64,000 bases of DNA. Source: Leucobacter tenebrionis. Lineage in GTDB: Bacteria; Actinomycetota; Actinomycetes; Actinomycetales; Microbacteriaceae. Shown piece after piece: positions 1 to 8,953 of the stretch (position 1 is its first letter; the number at the start of each line of letters is the position of its first letter). The stretch lies in the NCBI RefSeq assembly GCF_019884725.1, contig NZ_CP082322.1:2852001-2916000 (forward strand), given 5' to 3'. The notes beneath the pieces were generated by a model that worked only from the letters and a program-made list of their open reading frames with translations, was not told where the DNA came from and made no database searches. A program made the translations under genes and the position numbers.

Positions 1-2
1 CC

Positions 3-1583
3 GTGGCCATCGTCGGCGAGTCGGGATCCGGCAAGTCGACCACCATGCACGCCGTGATCAACCTGCTGCCCGGCACCGGCCGCACGACCGACGGCTCGGT
101 GACCTGGAACGGGCGGGAGCTCGTCGGCATCGGACGCCGCGACATGGAGCGCATCCGCGGCCGCGAGATCGGCCTCGTTCCCCAGGATCCCATGTCGAAC
201 CTCAACCCGGTCTGGTCGGTCGGGTTCCAGGTCGAGGAAGCGATCCGCGCCAACGGGCTCGCGAAGGGGCGCAAGGAGGTCAAGCAGCGCGCCGTCGAGG
301 TGCTCGAGCAGGCCGGCCTGCAGAACGCCGAGCAGCGCATGAAGCAGTACCCCCACCAGTTCTCGGGCGGTATGAAGCAGCGCGCGCTCATCGGTATCGG
401 CCTCGCGGCGAGCCCGCAGCTGCTGATCGCCGACGAGCCGACCTCGGCGCTCGACGTGACGGTGCAGCGGGTGGTGCTCGACCACCTCGAGTCGCTCACG
501 AGCGAGCTCGGCACGGCTGTCGTGTTCATCACGCACGACCTCGGCCTCGCGGCCGAGCGCGCCGAGAAGCTGATCGTCATGTACAAGGGCAACATCGTGG
601 AGTCGGGGCCGAGCCGCGAGATCCTGCAGCACCCGCAGCACCCGTACACGAAGCGCCTCGTATCCGCCGCGCCGAGCCTCGCCTCTCGGCGCATCGGCTC
701 CGACTCCGAGCTGCCGCCGGCGCCCACCGAGTCGTTCGATCTCGCGGCGCTCGCCGATGAGGAGAAGCCGACCGTGAAGCACGGCGAGCCGATGATCGAG
801 GTCAAGGGGCTCGGCAAGGTCTACAAGATCCGCAAGGGCAACTTCGGTTTCGAGGACTTCCACGCCGTAGCGGATGCGTCGTTCACGGTGAACCGCGGCG
901 AGACCATGGCGCTCGTCGGGGAGTCGGGCTCGGGCAAGTCGACCATCGCGAAGATGGTGCTGCAGCTCGAGAAGCCGACCTCGGGAGAGGTGCGGATCGC
1001 GGGCCAGAACACCGCGGGCATCTCGGGGCGCAACCTGTTCGATCTGCGGCGGACGCTGCAGCCCGTCTTCCAGGATCCCTACGGATCGCTCGATCCGCTG
1101 CACAACATCGGCAACACCATCATGGAGCCGCTGAAGATCCACGGTGTCGGCGACGCGGCGAGCCGTCGGGCTCGCATGCTCGAGCTGCTCGACCAGGTCG
1201 CCCTGCCGCGCGAGCTCGCGACCCGCTACCCGAACGAGCTCTCGGGCGGGCAGCGGCAGCGCGTCGCGGTGGCGCGCGGGCTCGCGCTCAAGCCCGACAT
1301 CCTCGTGCTCGACGAGGCCGTGTCGGCGCTCGACGTGCTGGTACAGGCGCAGATCCTCGATCTGCTCGCCGAGCTGCAGCAGGAGCTGGGGCTCACCTAC
1401 CTGTTCATCACGCACGATCTCGCGGTGGTGCGGCTCATCGCCGACCGCGTGTGCGTGATGCAGCAGGGGCGCATCGTCGAGCAGGCGACCACCGAGGAGG
1501 TGTTCGAGAACCCGCAGCAGGAGTACACGAAGAACCTGCTCGCGGCGATCCCCGGCGCCCAGATCGAGCTCGGGGTGGGCTGA
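3..1583 (+). CDS. ABC transporter ATP-binding protein, fused DppD-DppF type (5' truncated by window)
   Basis: Energises a peptide/nickel-type ABC importer at the inner face of the membrane. Two complete ATPase halves lie in one chain. The first begins at its Walker A (GESGSGKST) at the window edge, followed by a signature SGGMKQRALIG and Walker B LLIADEPTSALD. The second has Walker A GESGSGKST near residue 305, signature SGGQRQRVAVARG and Walker B ILVLDEAVSALD. Each half ends with the oligopeptide-transporter tail (HPYTKRL; QEYTKNLL) known from the OppD/OppF families. The true start, and probably the permease and binding-protein genes, lie upstream of base 1. Substrate cannot be told. A second fused ATPase of the same type lies at 49352-50872. 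Confidence 0.93.
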   Translation: MAIVGESGSGKSTTMHAVINLLPGTGRTTDGSVTWNGRELVGIGRRDMERIRGREIGLVPQDPMSNLNPVWSVGFQVEEAIRANGLAKGRKEVKQRAVEVLEQAGLQNAEQRMKQYPHQFSGGMKQRALIGIGLAASPQLLIADEPTSALDVTVQRVVLDHLESLTSELGTAVVFITHDLGLAAERAEKLIVMYKGNIVESGPSREILQHPQHPYTKRLVSAAPSLASRRIGSDSELPPAPTESFDLAALADEEKPTVKHGEPMIEVKGLGKVYKIRKGNFGFEDFHAVADASFTVNRGETMALVGESGSGKSTIAKMVLQLEKPTSGEVRIAGQNTAGISGRNLFDLRRTLQPVFQDPYGSLDPLHNIGNTIMEPLKIHGVGDAASRRARMLELLDQVALPRELATRYPNELSGGQRQRVAVARGLALKPDILVLDEAVSALDVLVQAQILDLLAELQQELGLTYLFITHDLAVVRLIADRVCVMQQGRIVEQATTEEVFENPQQEYTKNLLAAIPGAQIELGVG

Positions 1584-1632
1584 GCACGCGGGCCCGGCCG
1601 GGACTCCGGTCCGGGCTCGCGCGCAGCCGAAT

Positions 1633-1695
1633 GCACCGATCGACGTTCACGCACCTCGATCTCGTGGAAACAGGTGCGCGAACGTCGATCGGTGC
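1633..1695. terminator. Long inverted repeat between convergent genes
   Basis: Arms 1633-1656 and 1672-1695 are 24 nt each and pair with one mismatch around a 15-nt centre. The element lies between the ATPase gene (stop 1583) and the exporter gene on the other strand (stop 1709), as expected for a bidirectional terminator. It has no long T-run. Its outer bases gcaccgat recur in the hairpins at 42762 and 52785. Confidence 0.7.
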
Positions 1696-1708
1696 TGGAA
1701 CGGGTCGC

Positions 1709-2899
1709 TCAGGCCCGGCCGCGCACGTAGACGACCGCGCCCGCGCACGCCAGTACCGAGGCCGCGAGCACGAACGCCGCCATCGGTAGGGCCGTGTGCT
1801 CGCCCCAGGCACCGACGAGGGGAGACGCGAGGCCGCCCACGGCGAACTGGGCGGCACCGAGCAGCGCCGATCCTGCTCCCCGAGACGCCTCGGCCAGGCT
1901 CAGCGCGAGCGCGCTGGCGTTCGACATGATGAGCCCGGTGCCTCCGGTGAGTACGAAGGCGCAGACGATGAAGAGCGGCGGCGAGAGGGTATCGCTGAGC
2001 GAGGAGGCGGTGAGAGTCGCGCCCGAGGCGAGCGAGAGCACGCTGCCCATGAGCAGCATGCGGGAGGCGGGCACCTTGCCGGCCAGACGGGCGTTCACCA
2101 TGTTCGCGAGGATCATCGCGCACGCGCCCGCCGCGAAGGCGAGCGAGTAGAGCAGCGGCGGCATGCCGAGCATGGTCTGCCCGACGAAGGGCGAAGCCGA
2201 GATATAGGCCATCATACTGCCGAACCCGAGCCCGAATACGCAGGTGAGCAGCAGGAAACGGGGGTCGCCGAGCAGCCTGCCGAAGTTGCGCACCGCGGTG
2301 CGCACGCCGGACGACGCGCGGCGGTCGCGGGGCAGTGATTCGGGGACGAGGATCAGCGCGAGTGCGAACATCGCCGTGGCGATGGCGGCGAGGGTTGCGA
2401 GCACCGCGCGCCAGTCGCCGAGGGTGAGGATCGCGCCGCCGATCGGGGGCGCGAGGAGCGGGCCGAGCCCGACGAACATCGCGATGAGGCTGATCGCGCG
2501 GATCGAGTCGGCGCCCTTCGTGAGGTCGACGGCGATGGCCCGGGAGACGACGACGCCCGCCGCCCCCGACATTCCCTGCACGGCGCGGAGCGCGATGAAG
2601 ATGCCGATGTTCGGCGAGAACACCATCGCGATGCTCGAGGCGGCAAAGACGCCGAGGGCGATCACGAGTACTGGGCGCCGGCCGCACTGATCGGAGAGCG
2701 GGCCGAGCAGCAGCTGTCCGGTGCCCATGCCGACGAGGAAGGCGGTGAGGGTGAGCTGCACCGAGGAGGGCACCGCCCCCAGGTCGACCGCGATCGACGT
2801 GAACGATGCGAGGTACATGTCGGTCGCGAAGGGACCGACGGCCGCGAGGAAGGAGAGCACCGCGAGCAATCCGGGCGTGAGTCGGTCGCGTGCCATCAT
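1709..2899 (-). CDS. MFS drug-resistance transporter, Bcr/CflA type
   Basis: Predicted proton-driven exporter in the cytoplasmic membrane, about 396 residues with 12 hydrophobic segments. The start of the chain (LLAVLSFLAAVGPFATDMYL, then SSVQLTLTAFLVGMGTGQLL and GPLSDQCGRRPVL in the loop after helix 2) is the typical Bcr/CflA signature of the 12-TM DHA1 drug:H+ antiporters. Two ATG codons are adjacent at the start. A GGAAGG purine stretch touches the first, so the second (2896) is about equally likely. It is convergent with the ATPase gene and divergent from hutU. Substrates of this family range from bicyclomycin to cysteine; none can be assigned here. Confidence 0.88.
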   Translation of the reverse strand: MMARDRLTPGLLAVLSFLAAVGPFATDMYLASFTSIAVDLGAVPSSVQLTLTAFLVGMGTGQLLLGPLSDQCGRRPVLVIALGVFAASSIAMVFSPNIGIFIALRAVQGMSGAAGVVVSRAIAVDLTKGADSIRAISLIAMFVGLGPLLAPPIGGAILTLGDWRAVLATLAAIATAMFALALILVPESLPRDRRASSGVRTAVRNFGRLLGDPRFLLLTCVFGLGFGSMMAYISASPFVGQTMLGMPPLLYSLAFAAGACAMILANMVNARLAGKVPASRMLLMGSVLSLASGATLTASSLSDTLSPPLFIVCAFVLTGGTGLIMSNASALALSLAEASRGAGSALLGAAQFAVGGLASPLVGAWGEHTALPMAAFVLAASVLACAGAVVYVRGRA

Positions 2900-3037
2900 C
2901 CTTCCGATGGTATACGATCCGCGGAGTGTCCGTGATCCCGGACGCCTCCCCGGTGAACCGCATTGTCGTCGGCCGTCCGGCGCGCTGGAATGGGGACATG
3001 ATCCCGCGTTCCCGCGGACCCGACGAAAGGATCACCC

Positions 3038-4765
3038 ATGGCTCTCCCCGGCGCCCGCCCCGTCCGCGCCCCGCGCGGTACCGAGATCACGGCCAAGAGC
3101 TGGCAGACGGAGGCCCCGCTGCGCATGCTCATGAACAACCTCGACCCCGAGGTCGCCGAGCGCCCCGACGACCTCGTCGTCTACGGCGGCACCGGCAGGG
3201 CCGCCCGCAGCTGGGAGGCCTACGACGCGATCGTCGACACCCTCCGCGACCTCGAGGAGGACGAGACCCTGCTCGTGCAGTCGGGCAAGCCGGTCGGCGT
3301 GTTCCGCACCAGCAGGTGGGCGCCGCGCGTGCTCATCGCGAACTCGAACCTCGTGGGCGACTGGGCGACGTGGCCCGAGTTCCGCAAGCTCGAGGCCGAG
3401 GGCCTCATGATGTACGGGCAGATGACTGCGGGATCGTGGATCTACATCGGCACCCAGGGGATCCTGCAGGGCACCTACGAGACCTTCGCCGCCGCCGGCC
3501 GCAAGCTGCAGGGGCAGAACCGCATCGAGGCGGTCGAGGGCAAGGGCTCCCTCGCGGGCACCATCACGCTGACGGCCGGCTGCGGCGGCATGGGCGGCGC
3601 CCAGCCGCTCGCGGTCACGCTCAACGACGGCGCCTGCCTCATCGTCGACGTCGACAGGACCCGGCTCGAACGACGGGCGGGCAAGCGCTACCTCGACGAG
3701 ATCGCGGGTGATCTCGATGAGGCGCTCGCCACGGTGCAGCGGGCGAAGCGCGAGCAGCGCGGCTGGTCGGTCGGCCTCGTCGGCAACGCGGCGGAGGTGT
3801 TCCCCGAGATCCTGCGCCGTCACCGCGCCGGCGAGATCACGATCGACCTCGTCACCGACCAGACCAGCGCGCACGACCCGCTCTCGTATCTGCCGATCGG
3901 ATACCGCGTCGAGGATCGCCTCGAACGGGCTGAGGCCGATCCCGAGCAGTTCACCCGCGACGCGCAGGCGTCGATGGCCGCGCACGTCCGGGCGATGGTC
4001 GAGTTCCAGGACGCGGGCGCCGAGGTGTTCGACTACGGCAACTCGATCCGCGACGAGGCGCGCAAGGGCGGCTATGATCGCGCCTTCGAGTTCCCCGGCT
4101 TCGTGCCCGCCTACATCCGGCCGCTGTTCTGCGAGGGCCTCGGACCGTTCCGCTGGGCGGCGCTCTCGGGCGATCCCGAGGACATCCGGGTCACCGACCA
4201 GGCGCTCAAGGAGCTGTTCCCCGATAACGCGCATCTGCACCACTGGCTCGACGCCGCGGAGGAGCGCGTCGAGTTCGAGGGACTGCCCGCCCGCATCTGC
4301 TGGCTCGGCTACGGCGAGCGCCACAGGGCCGGTCTGCTCTTCAACCGGCTGGTCGCCGAGGGCCGGGTCTCGGCCCCGATCGTCATCGGCCGCGACCATC
4401 TGGATTCGGGATCGGTCGCCTCGCCGTACCGTGAGACCGAGGCGATGGCCGACGGATCCGACGCGATCGCCGACTGGCCGCTGCTCAACGCGCTGACGGC
4501 CGCCTCCTCCGGGGCGACCTGGGTGTCGATCCACCACGGAGGCGGGGTCGGGATGGGGCGCTCCATCCACACCGGCCAGGTGTCGGTGGCCGACGGCACG
4601 GAGCTGGCCGCCGAGAAGCTCGAGCGCCTGCTCACCAACGATCCGGGCATGGGGGTGATCAGGCACGTCGACGCCGGCTACGAGCGCGCCGCCGAGACCG
4701 CCGCGGAACGCGGGGTGCGAGTGCCGTTGCCGCCGACCATCCGCAACCACGACCGCGCCTGGTAG
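3038..4765 (+). CDS. hutU: Urocanate hydratase
   Basis: Second step of histidine degradation: hydrates urocanate to 4-imidazolone-5-propionate using tightly bound NAD+. The 575-residue chain is slightly longer than the usual ~555. Visible signatures are [13 protein letters not shown] near residue 181 and [13 protein letters not shown] near 246 (NAD domain), and [15 protein letters not shown] near 415-430, which carries the family catalytic Cys. The ATG at 3038 follows a GAAAGGA ribosome site by about seven bases. hutI follows 28 bases after the stop, so the two are almost certainly co-transcribed. hutH and hutG lie just beyond a convergent IclR-type regulator. Confidence 0.97.
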   Translation: MALPGARPVRAPRGTEITAKSWQTEAPLRMLMNNLDPEVAERPDDLVVYGGTGRAARSWEAYDAIVDTLRDLEEDETLLVQSGKPVGVFRTSRWAPRVLIANSNLVGDWATWPEFRKLEAEGLMMYGQMTAGSWIYIGTQGILQGTYETFAAAGRKLQGQNRIEAVEGKGSLAGTITLTAGCGGMGGAQPLAVTLNDGACLIVDVDRTRLERRAGKRYLDEIAGDLDEALATVQRAKREQRGWSVGLVGNAAEVFPEILRRHRAGEITIDLVTDQTSAHDPLSYLPIGYRVEDRLERAEADPEQFTRDAQASMAAHVRAMVEFQDAGAEVFDYGNSIRDEARKGGYDRAFEFPGFVPAYIRPLFCEGLGPFRWAALSGDPEDIRVTDQALKELFPDNAHLHHWLDAAEERVEFEGLPARICWLGYGERHRAGLLFNRLVAEGRVSAPIVIGRDHLDSGSVASPYRETEAMADGSDAIADWPLLNALTAASSGATWVSIHHGGGVGMGRSIHTGQVSVADGTELAAEKLERLLTNDPGMGVIRHVDAGYERAAETAAERGVRVPLPPTIRNHDRAW

Positions 4766-4793
4766 GCCGCGTGCGGCGAAGGCTGGGAGAGTG

Positions 4794-6107
4794 ATGACTC
4801 GCACACTGCTGATCGAGAACATCGGCGAGCTGACGACGAACGACCCGGAGATCGGGGAGGGGATCGGGGGCCGCCTGCACGACGCCGCCGTGCTGATCGA
4901 CGGCGAGCGGATCGCGTGGGTCGGCCCGGCGGCAGCGGCCCCGGCCGCGGACGAGCGCTTCGACGCCGCGGGCCGCGCGGTGCTGCCCGGCTGGGTCGAC
5001 TCGCACACGCATCTGGTGTTCGGGGGCGACCGCACCGCGGAGTTCGAGGCGCGCATGGCGGGCGAGGCCTACGCCGCCGGGGGCATCAACGTGACGGTCG
5101 AGGCGACACGGGCGGCGTCCGACGCGACGCTCGCCGCGAACCTCGAGCGGCTCGTCGCCGAGGCGCGACGCGGCGGCACCACGACGCTCGAGACCAAGAC
5201 GGGTTACGGGCTCACCGTCGCCGACGAGGTGCGCGCCGCCCGCCTCGCGGGTGAGCAGGTCGACGCGATCACCTTTCTCGGGGCGCACGTGGTGCCGGCG
5301 GGGGAGGATCCCGCATCCTATCTCGACCTCGTCACCGGCCCGATGCTCGACGCCGTCGCACCCCACGTGAGCGCCGTCGACGTGTTCTGCGAGACCGGCG
5401 CCTTCGACGAGGCCGCGTCGCGCCGCGTGCTCGAGACGGCGCTCGCCGCCGGCCTCGACACCCGCGTGCACGGCAACCAGCTCGGCCACGGACCCGGCGT
5501 GCAGCTGGCCGTGGAGCACGGCTCCCTCAGCGTCGACCACCTCGGATACCTCAGCGACGACGACATCGCGGCGCTGGCCGGCTCGTGGCGCGACGTCGCG
5601 GGGTTGGAGTCGGGAGCGGGCTCCGGGTCGGGATCGGGATCCGGGTCGGGATCGGGCTCCGGGTCGGGATCGGGATCCGGGTCGGGGGCGCGCGGCACCG
5701 TCGCCACGGTGCTGCCGGCGTGCGACCTCTCGACCCGCGTGCCCCTGGCCCCGGCTCGCGAACTGCTCGACGCGGGAGCCGTGCTGGCGATCGCGTCGAA
5801 CTGCAACCCGGGCACGTCGTACACCAGCTCGATGGGCTTCTGCGTGGCGACCGCCGTGCTGCAGATGCGGCTCACGGTGCAGGAGGCCGTGCGCGCGGCG
5901 ACACTCGGGGGCGCGATGGCGCTCGGCATGCACGAGGACGGCTGGCGGGATCCGCGCGGCGTCTCTCAACCGCGCGTCGGCGTCGTGGAGCCCGGTGCCC
6001 GGGCCGACCTGCAGCTGCTCGAGGCACCGTCGGCGACCCACCTGGCCTATCGGCCGGGGATGCCGCTCACCGCGGCGGTGTGGCGGGCCGGAGCGCGGAT
6101 CGTGTAG
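4794..6107 (+). CDS. hutI: Imidazolonepropionase with an internal Ser-Gly repeat insert
   Basis: Third step of histidine catabolism: opens imidazolone propionate to N-formimino-L-glutamate; a metal-dependent amidohydrolase. Metal-site and substrate motifs are in order: DSHTHLVFGGDR near residue 70, KTGYGL, TFLGAHVVPAG, HGNQLG, VDHLGYL and SNCNPGTS. The ATG at 4794 has GGGAGAG just upstream; an in-frame GTG at 4791 is less well placed. The oddity is a run of alternating Ser and Gly at residues ~272-298, encoded by an 18-bp microsatellite. It is inserted just before the RGTVATVLPAC strand and brings the length to 437, about 30 above family norm. No motif is interrupted, so activity is expected. 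Confidence 0.95.
   Translation: MTRTLLIENIGELTTNDPEIGEGIGGRLHDAAVLIDGERIAWVGPAAAAPAADERFDAAGRAVLPGWVDSHTHLVFGGDRTAEFEARMAGEAYAAGGINVTVEATRAASDATLAANLERLVAEARRGGTTTLETKTGYGLTVADEVRAARLAGEQVDAITFLGAHVVPAGEDPASYLDLVTGPMLDAVAPHVSAVDVFCETGAFDEAASRRVLETALAAGLDTRVHGNQLGHGPGVQLAVEHGSLSVDHLGYLSDDDIAALAGSWRDVAGLESGAGSGSGSGSGSGSGSGSGSGSGSGARGTVATVLPACDLSTRVPLAPARELLDAGAVLAIASNCNPGTSYTSSMGFCVATAVLQMRLTVQEAVRAATLGGAMALGMHEDGWRDPRGVSQPRVGVVEPGARADLQLLEAPSATHLAYRPGMPLTAAVWRAGARIV
5611..5688 (+). repeat. 18-bp tandem repeat inside hutI
   Basis: Units of the form [c/a]tccgggtcgggatcggg start at 5621, 5639, 5657 and 5675, the last partial. The first base alternates c/a, so a 36-bp block is itself duplicated. 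Each unit encodes Gly-Ser-Gly-Ser-Gly-Ser and keeps frame. It looks like slippage or unequal exchange and should vary in copy number between strains. Confidence 0.9.
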
Positions 6108-6129
6108 GAGGATCGCGCCCCGCGGTGAT

Positions 6130-6207
6130 CGAGCCGGCCCGTTCTGTGCGAGCCGGCCCACGATTCACGCAAGTTTTGGGCCGACTCGATAATTTCTGGC
6201 CGGCTCG
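6130..6207. terminator. Nested inverted repeat between hutI and the IclR gene
   Basis: Outer arms cgagccggcc (6130-6139) and ggccggctcg (6198-6207) pair exactly. Inner arms 6149-6160 and 6177-6188 pair with one mismatch and repeat the same cgagccggccca word. It sits between two convergent genes, so a bidirectional terminator is the likely role. Confidence 0.6.
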
Positions 6208-6285
6208 CTGCGGGGCCGGGAGGGGGAGGGGCCGCATGCGGCGCGAGGCCGACTCGCTGTATGGCGGGGAGTGCGCGGATCCGGA

Positions 6286-7074
6286 TCACCGCGCGGTCGC
6301 GGCGGCCCGGCCGTAGATGCGGGTCGAAAGCGTCTCCGCGGTTCGCCGGACATCGTCTGCGAGACCCGCGAGTGCGTCGTCGGCGATCTGCTCGTCGGGA
6401 AACGTCACGGCGATCGCTGCGACGGGCCAGCCTCGATGGTCGAGCACGGGCACGCCGACTGAGGTGAGCCCCGGCGTGACGGATCCGCGCTCGAGCGCGA
6501 AGCCGCGCGTCACGGTCTCGTCGAGCACAGCGCGCAGCTTCGAGTAGCGGTCGATGCCGTCGTTCGATTCGTGCCGGTGCGAGAAGGCGTTCTGATCTGG
6601 AAACAGTGCACGGGCCTGCGCTTTCGGCAGTGCCGCGAGCACCGCGCGCCCGCTCGCGGTGAGGTGCATGGGCAGGCGCACATCGACGTCGGTGATGAGC
6701 GGGGGCGAGCCCGGAGCCCGCTCCTCGATCACGTAGAGCACGTCGCGCCCGTGCGGCACCGCGAGGTGTCCGCTCATGCGCGCCCGGTCGACGAGGGCTG
6801 CCAGGAGCGGGCGTCCGATGCGCGCCAGCGGCTCCTGGCGGGCGTAGGCCGAGCTCAGTTCGACCGCGGCGATCCCGAGGCCGTAGCGCTTCTCCTCGGG
6901 GAGGTGCATCACGAAGCCGTGCTCCTGCAGCGTGGCGAGCAGGTGATAGACGGTCGACCGGGGCAGTTCGAGCTGGGCCGCGATCATGCTGGCGGGCAGC
7001 GGCCCCCGCGAACCCGCGAGCAGGCTCAGGATGCGCAGCGTGTGATCCGCCGCGGGCACCTTCGGAGTCGCCAT
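6286..7074 (-). CDS. IclR-family transcriptional regulator (probable hut regulator)
   Basis: DNA-binding regulator of 262 residues. The N-terminal winged helix spans about residues 10-70 (TLRILSLLAG, PASMIAAQLELPRSTVYHLL, KRYGLG). The C-terminal IclR effector-binding domain includes MHLTASGRAVLAAL and a late GLTSVGVPVLDHRGWPVAAI segment, as in the family. The ATG at 7074 gives the normal length and begins shortly before the helix-turn-helix; the open frame runs on upstream but is only the shadow of hutH. Set between hutI and hutH, and downstream of hutH on the same strand, it is the obvious candidate to control histidine use, with urocanate as a plausible effector. That role is inferred from position. 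Confidence 0.88.
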   Translation of the reverse strand: MATPKVPAADHTLRILSLLAGSRGPLPASMIAAQLELPRSTVYHLLATLQEHGFVMHLPEEKRYGLGIAAVELSSAYARQEPLARIGRPLLAALVDRARMSGHLAVPHGRDVLYVIEERAPGSPPLITDVDVRLPMHLTASGRAVLAALPKAQARALFPDQNAFSHRHESNDGIDRYSKLRAVLDETVTRGFALERGSVTPGLTSVGVPVLDHRGWPVAAIAVTFPDEQIADDALAGLADDVRRTAETLSTRIYGRAAATAR

Positions 7075-7163
7075 GGATCGAAGCCTACCTTTCCGCCCCG
7101 CGCGCCGCGCCTTCACCTCGCCCCGTGCTCCCGCGGCGCCCGCGGATTCGACTCGGGCTCCTC

Positions 7164-7210
7164 CCGTCGAGACCGCCTGCAGCCGTCGGTATTGCAGACG
7201 GTCTCGACGG
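7164..7210. terminator. Inverted repeat between hutH and the IclR gene
   Basis: Arms 7164-7181 and 7193-7210, 18 nt each with one mismatch and an 11-nt loop, just after the hutH stop on the minus strand. Probably terminates hutH and insulates the downstream regulator gene. Confidence 0.6.
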
Positions 7211-7235
7211 CGAGAGGCTGCCTCGATATCCATTC

Positions 7236-8828
7236 TCAGGCGAGCGGGGTGCCCAGCCGGGCCTCGACGGCGTCGAGCACGCTCCGGTTCGCGACGAACT
7301 CGTGCGCCGCCGCGATGTCGGGGGAGAGAAAGCCGTCCGTGTCGGGCGCGGCGATGCGGCTGCGGAACAGCGCGTGCACCGCCGCGGTCGGGGCAGCCGG
7401 CGAGCCGGATTCGGGATCGGCGGAGCGGAAGTCGAGGGCCCGCGTCGAGGCGAGCAGCTCGATCCCGAGCACCCGCGCGAGGCCGTCGAGCGCGCGGCGC
7501 AGTTTGCGGGCCGCGTGCCAGCCCATCGAGACGTGGTCCTCCTGCATGGCGGACGACGGGATCGAGTCGACCGACGCGGGCGCTGCGAGACGCTTCAGCT
7601 CGGACACGATGCCGGCCGCCGTGTACTGCGCGATCATGAGGCCCGAGTCGAGGCCGGCGTCGGCGGCGAGGAAGGGCGGGAGGCCGTGGTTGCGCGCCAC
7701 GTCGAGGAAGCGGTCGGTGCGGCGCTCGCTGATCGAGGCGACATCGGCCGCAGCGATCGCGAGGAAGTCGAGCACGTAGCCGACGGGTGCGCCGTGGAAG
7801 TTGCCGTTCGATTCGACGCGGCCGTCGAGGGTGACGACCGGGTTGTCGACGGCCGAGACCAGTTCGATCTCGGCGACGCGCGCCGCGTGGCCGACGGTGT
7901 CGCGTGCGGCGCCGTGCACTTGCGGGGCGCAGCGGAGCGAGTAGGCGTCCTGCACCCGCGTGAACTCGCCGTCGCGGGGGCGCTGGATCAGACCCGATCC
8001 CTCGAGCACCGCGCGCATGTTCGCGGCCGCCGCGGCCTGACCGGGGTGCGGCCTGAGGGCCTGCAGATCGGCGGCGAACACGGAGTCGGTGCCGGTGAGG
8101 GCCTCGACGCTCGCTGCGGCCGCGACGTCGGCGGTGCGCAGCAGCGCGGTGAAGTCGTGCAGTGCGAGGCAGAGCATGCCGAGCATGCCGTCGGTGCCGT
8201 TGATGAGGGCGAGGCCCTCCTTCTCGGCGAGCACCAGGGGGCGGATGCCGGCCGAGGCGAGCGCATCGGCGGCGGGGATCGGTGCCGCCTGCGGATCCTT
8301 CGCGGTCCTCACCGACCCCTCGCCCATCAGCGCGAGAGCGCAGTGGGCCAGCGGGCTGAGGTCGCCCGAGCAGCCGAGGGAGCCGTACTCGTGCACCACG
8401 GGTGTGATGCCGGCGTTGAGGATCGCGGCGTAGGTCTCGACGACCTCGGGCCGCACGCCGGTGCGCCCGCTCGCGAGGGTGTTCAGGCGCAGCAGCATGA
8501 GGGCGCGCACGACCTCGCGCTCGACCTCGGGGCCGGCGCCGGCGGCGTGCGAGCGGATCAGGCTCCGCTGCAGCTGCTGGCGCTTCTCCGCGGGGATCTG
8601 CACCTTCGCGAGCGCGCCGAAGCCCGTGGAGACGCCGTAGTGAGGGCGGGTGTCGTTCGCAAGATCCTCGATGATGCGGCGGCTCTCGGCGACGCGGGCG
8701 AGGGCCTCGGCCGACACCTCGACCCGCGCGTCGTGGCGCGCGACGGCCACGACGTCTGCGACGGTGAGGGGAGCGGAGCCGAGCTCGACGGCGGATGCGG
8801 CGGGTGCAGCGGATGCGTTCGCGTTCAT
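7236..8828 (-). CDS. hutH: Histidine ammonia-lyase
   Basis: First step of histidine use: removes ammonia to give trans-urocanate, using the MIO group that forms by self-cyclisation of a tripeptide. About 530 residues. The MIO motif is present as GSLGCSGDLSPLAH near residue 155, so the tripeptide is Cys-Ser-Gly rather than the common Ala-Ser-Gly; the PAL/histidase signature allows Cys here. Other family motifs are the Tyr loop YGVSTGFG near residue 65 and SSAMQEDHVSMGW late in the chain. ATG at 8828 is chosen; an in-frame GTG at 8840 adds four residues and neither has a clear ribosome site. It is divergent from hutG with a short shared promoter region (8829-8953). Confidence 0.96.
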   Translation of the reverse strand: MNANASAAPAASAVELGSAPLTVADVVAVARHDARVEVSAEALARVAESRRIIEDLANDTRPHYGVSTGFGALAKVQIPAEKRQQLQRSLIRSHAAGAGPEVEREVVRALMLLRLNTLASGRTGVRPEVVETYAAILNAGITPVVHEYGSLGCSGDLSPLAHCALALMGEGSVRTAKDPQAAPIPAADALASAGIRPLVLAEKEGLALINGTDGMLGMLCLALHDFTALLRTADVAAAASVEALTGTDSVFAADLQALRPHPGQAAAAANMRAVLEGSGLIQRPRDGEFTRVQDAYSLRCAPQVHGAARDTVGHAARVAEIELVSAVDNPVVTLDGRVESNGNFHGAPVGYVLDFLAIAAADVASISERRTDRFLDVARNHGLPPFLAADAGLDSGLMIAQYTAAGIVSELKRLAAPASVDSIPSSAMQEDHVSMGWHAARKLRRALDGLARVLGIELLASTRALDFRSADPESGSPAAPTAAVHALFRSRIAAPDTDGFLSPDIAAAHEFVANRSVLDAVEARLGTPLA

Positions 8829-8953
8829 GTGTTCGATCACATCGCAGCGGAGGGCCGCGTTCCAGGGGTTTCGCGCGCGTTGCGTCCGGGATTACAGACG
8901 GTGGGCGGCGGATCGGCGCTGCCCCCGCACCCGGGGCTGTTAGCGTCGCAGGC

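Noticed and set aside
3032..5056. 674-codon minus-strand open frame opposite hutU/hutI
   Set aside because: Shadow of GC-rich codons: the plus strand encodes full-length urocanase and imidazolonepropionase with all motifs; the antisense product is Arg/Ala/Asp-rich without a recognisable domain.
7236..8828. Broken MIO site in HutH
   Set aside because: Cys-Ser-Gly is permitted by the histidase/PAL signature, so it is a variant and not a defect.
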